From the NCBI RefSeq assembly GCF_011742925.1, contig NZ_WAEL01000003.1, positions 650,013-714,012 on the forward strand: DNA of 64,000 nucleotides. The letters run 5' to 3'. Origin of the DNA: Fibrivirga algicola. Lineage in GTDB: Bacteria; Bacteroidota; Bacteroidia; Cytophagales; Spirosomataceae. Under the pieces are notes generated by a model. That model saw only the letters and a list, made by a program, of their open reading frames with translations, did not search any database and had not been told where the DNA came from. Below are positions 61,571 through 64,000 of the stretch, in pieces. The position numbers and the translations under genes are program-made. Position 1 is the stretch's first letter. Each line of letters begins with the position of its first letter.

Positions 61571-63070
61571 CTAGTTCGCCCAATCGAATGACCGCTCGAT
61601 GGCTTTCTTCCAGTGATGCAGCAGATCAGTCCGCTTCTCTTCTGGCATTGATGGGGTAAACGTGGCTTCGACGCCCCAGTTCGCTTTCAGCTCGTCGATC
61701 GATGCCCAGTATCCAACCGCTAACCCAGCGGCATAGGCGGCTCCAATAGCCGTAGTCTCAGTTACCCGCGGCCGAATAACAGGTACGTTATTTATATCAG
61801 CCTGAAATTGCATTAGCAGGTCGTTGACCACCATACCGCCATCAACGCGCAGTGTTTTCAGAGCGATTTCGGCATCTTCCTGCATAGCCTGCAATACATC
61901 ATATGTTTGAAAAGCCGTGGCTTCAAGGGCAGCCCGGGCAATATGGTTCTTGGTTACGAAGCGGGTTAAACCCGCCATAATGCCCCGGGCGTCGGTGCGC
62001 CAGTACGGCGCATAAAGACCCGAAAAAGCAGGAACGATGTAGGTGCCACCGTTGTCTTCCACCTGTTCGGCCAGCGTTTGTACTTCACCGCTTGTTTTAA
62101 TAATGCCCAGGTTATCTCTCAGCCACTGCACCAACGCTCCGGCAATTGCTACGCTGCCTTCCAGGGCGTAATGAGGCGGCTCGTTGCCAAACTGATAGGC
62201 CACGGTAGTCAGCAAGCCACACGTCGACGGCCGGATTTTTGTGCCAGTGTTCATCAATAAGAAACAACCAGTTCCATACGTATTCTTTGCCTGACCAGGT
62301 TCGAAACAAGTTTGGCCTACCAAAGCCGCCTGCTGATCGCCCAGCACACCGGTAATGGGCACGCCCGGGATCACCTCAGACGTGATGGTACCAAACATGC
62401 CACTGCTAGGACGTATGTCTGGCAACATAGCCCGTGGAATGGTCAACGTGTTCAGCATGTCATCGTCCCAGTCTAGGGTCTGTAAGTCCATGAGTTGAGT
62501 ACGGCTGGCGTTTGTAACATCGGTTACGTGCTCGCCGCCATGTGGGCCGCCTGTAAGATGCCAAATCAGGAAACTATCGATTGTACCGAACAAGGCTATT
62601 CCCCGTTCAGCATCATCACGCAGGCCAGGTACGTTATCCAACAGCCATCCGAGCTTAAGCGCACTAAAGTAAGTGGCTAACGGGAGCCCTGTTTTGGCCC
62701 GAAACCGATCGGCGCCACCTTCCTGTGCGAGTTCAGCCACTACGGATTCTGTGCGTACATCCTGCCAGACAATGGCGTTGTAATACGGTTTACCCGTTTT
62801 GCGATTCCAGACAACTGTTGTTTCTCGCTGATTGGTAATACCCACGGCTTCGATATCACGCGTTGTTAACCGAAGCTGAATACGCGCCTTTGCAATTACT
62901 TCCAGCGTATTTTGCCAGATTTCTTCCGGATCATGTTCTACCCAGCCTGGTTTGGGGTATATCTGTTCGTGTTCTTTTTGAGCAACGGAGTGAATATTTC
63001 CCTGCTTGTCTACGATTATACATCGGGTACTGGTAGTACCCTGATCAATTGCTGCAATAAACGAGGCCAT
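61571..63070 (-). CDS. glpK: Glycerol kinase
   Basis: The 499 residues match GlpK in length and motifs: [19 protein letters not shown] near 5, [19 protein letters not shown] near 78, [20 protein letters not shown] near 165, [13 protein letters not shown] near 243, [15 protein letters not shown] near 262 and [16 protein letters not shown] near 385. It phosphorylates glycerol to glycerol 3-phosphate in the cytoplasm. No glycerol facilitator or glpD is adjacent. It follows an outer-membrane barrel gene by 25 bp and probably shares its transcript. Confidence 0.96.
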   Translation of the reverse strand: MASFIAAIDQGTTSTRCIIVDKQGNIHSVAQKEHEQIYPKPGWVEHDPEEIWQNTLEVIAKARIQLRLTTRDIEAVGITNQRETTVVWNRKTGKPYYNAIVWQDVRTESVVAELAQEGGADRFRAKTGLPLATYFSALKLGWLLDNVPGLRDDAERGIALFGTIDSFLIWHLTGGPHGGEHVTDVTNASRTQLMDLQTLDWDDDMLNTLTIPRAMLPDIRPSSGMFGTITSEVIPGVPITGVLGDQQAALVGQTCFEPGQAKNTYGTGCFLLMNTGTKIRPSTCGLLTTVAYQFGNEPPHYALEGSVAIAGALVQWLRDNLGIIKTSGEVQTLAEQVEDNGGTYIVPAFSGLYAPYWRTDARGIMAGLTRFVTKNHIARAALEATAFQTYDVLQAMQEDAEIALKTLRVDGGMVVNDLLMQFQADINNVPVIRPRVTETTAIGAAYAAGLAVGYWASIDELKANWGVEATFTPSMPEEKRTDLLHHWKKAIERSFDWAN

Positions 63071-63095
63071 TCTGTTGTGTTTAGGAATAGGGACT

Positions 63096-63878
63096 TTACA
63101 ACTTATAGAGAAGCTGTAAAGTAAACAGAAAATACCCGTCGTTTTTCAATGGATTCCCCCGCACTTCGCCCACTGGATTGGGCGGTAGATTTTCAGCAAT
63201 CCGTTTGTCAGCCAACTGCTTTTCCAGGTCTGTGGCCCCTGTCTTATTAGAATATCGATCACTCACATCATCTAAGTAATCGCTTAGCACATGTGTGTAT
63301 CTTCCTTCTATACGTAACAAAAAGGACTCACTCAACACCATAGGGAACCCAACCCCATAGCTGACTTGTCCGGCCCACAAATTGTATTTATTCCCTTCCG
63401 TTTGAAAATCTGGCAGTGAGTAAGTATCGGAGTTGAGCGTTGTAGTGGGTGATAGTTTAGTGGCACCAATGCCAAAGAAAAGATATACGACATTACGCTG
63501 ATTGCCATCCACTGACAACATGTCCCACTCGGCACGCAGGTTAGTAGAAAAGTTAGTGGTAGCAAAAGTCAGAGCATTAGCCGCATTTTTGGTAAATCGC
63601 TGATCAGCGCGTAAGTGGTAAGCACCTGCCTGACCCGACACACTCCATCGATCAGTAAACCGGTGACGGATATTACCTTCAATTCCCCAGCTCAATTGAA
63701 GGTGCTTAAAGTTGTAGCGCTCGCTCAGATCGCCGTTATACCGACTCGTTGATAAATTGACGCCGATGAAGGTGTCCCCATCCCGCTCATCCCATCCTGA
63801 ATTGAAACGACTTTGAGCGCTGATCACACCGGTAGTCCAGAAATACAGTAGCCAAAATATATATAAGTTCTTCATCAT
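63096..63878 (-). CDS. Outer-membrane beta-barrel protein (PorG/DUF6089-like)
   Basis: The 260 residues begin with a signal peptide ([17 protein letters not shown]) and have alternating strands ([81 protein letters not shown]), ending in [11 protein letters not shown]. The YNGDLSER and YLDDVSDRY motifs recall the PorG/DUF6089 family of small barrels. A loop rich in charged residues follows. It stands before glpK on the same strand with 25 bp between. 122 bp of DNA to its right, up to the window edge, holds no gene. Confidence 0.75.
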   Translation of the reverse strand: MMKNLYIFWLLYFWTTGVISAQSRFNSGWDERDGDTFIGVNLSTSRYNGDLSERYNFKHLQLSWGIEGNIRHRFTDRWSVSGQAGAYHLRADQRFTKNAANALTFATTNFSTNLRAEWDMLSVDGNQRNVVYLFFGIGATKLSPTTTLNSDTYSLPDFQTEGNKYNLWAGQVSYGVGFPMVLSESFLLRIEGRYTHVLSDYLDDVSDRYSNKTGATDLEKQLADKRIAENLPPNPVGEVRGNPLKNDGYFLFTLQLLYKL

Positions 63879-64000
63879 AAACGAGTTTCATTATCCGCCT
63901 ACAATGTATTTCATCTTTTTTTTACTACGAAACGATCAGTTACTTTCTTGCTGATTAGTTTATAATACGTACTAGTTACCTAGTTCCTCTAGCACTTCCA

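Noticed and set aside
63879..64000. Possible start of another gene at the right edge
   Set aside because: The sequence is AT-rich with stops in all frames and no start with a signal or domain.

Overview
The window looks like chromosome from a Bacteroidota bacterium of the Cytophagales, most like Spirosoma or its relatives; this is judged from gene content, not from a database search. The pointers are SusC/SusD pairs, a hybrid two-component regulator carrying an AraC domain, TAnnTTTG-type promoter elements, TonB receptors with carboxypeptidase-regulatory-like N-termini, DUF1080 and PQQ dehydrogenase/cytochrome fusions, and many secreted lipoproteins. Base composition is moderately GC-rich. I saw no tRNA, rRNA, CRISPR array, transposase or phage gene.

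Region 1 (1-14018) is a glycan-use locus. A SusC-like receptor, a SusD-like lipoprotein and the start of a second SusC-like receptor run leftward, preceded by a DUF1080 hydrolase and a large secreted PQQ-type sugar dehydrogenase with PKD, cytochrome c and carbohydrate-binding parts. A hybrid two-component sensor/regulator is divergent from the dehydrogenase. G-rich GGGGGTATTT-like boxes lie upstream of both the SusC gene and the dehydrogenase/regulator pair and are candidate binding sites for that regulator.

Region 2 (14028-35254) is rich in signalling and stress genes. It holds a PAS histidine kinase overlapping a receiver-CRP fusion regulator, a TonB receptor divergent from a LytS/LytTR pair, D-lactate dehydrogenase, four double-domain universal stress proteins (USPs) plus one USP-like protein, a pyridoxamine-phosphate-oxidase-like flavoprotein, DoxX-like and other membrane proteins, an L,D-transpeptidase, a PfkB sugar kinase and an MDR dehydrogenase. 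I read this as a low-oxygen or energy-stress regulon, by analogy with other bacteria. A badly decayed LOG-family pseudogene and an AT-rich stretch ending in a strong terminator lie inside it.

Region 3 (35348-49065) has murQ, a 1896-residue secreted protein with about 20 fibronectin-III-like repeats, a methyltransferase, an OPT-family transporter, and a run of lipoprotein, ECF sigma factor, probable anti-sigma/barrel protein and a second lipoprotein.

Region 4 (49164-64000) is mostly housekeeping and metabolism: pyrF, rfbC, a DJ-1/PfpI protein, a GH10 xylanase with a carbohydrate-binding insert, uvrA, an MgtC-like protein, outer-membrane barrels, a large membrane protein, a GMC oxidoreductase and glpK. 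Genes are often closed by long, nearly perfect inverted repeats. The word ACGTACCTG (either strand) occurs at least 20 times, far above chance.
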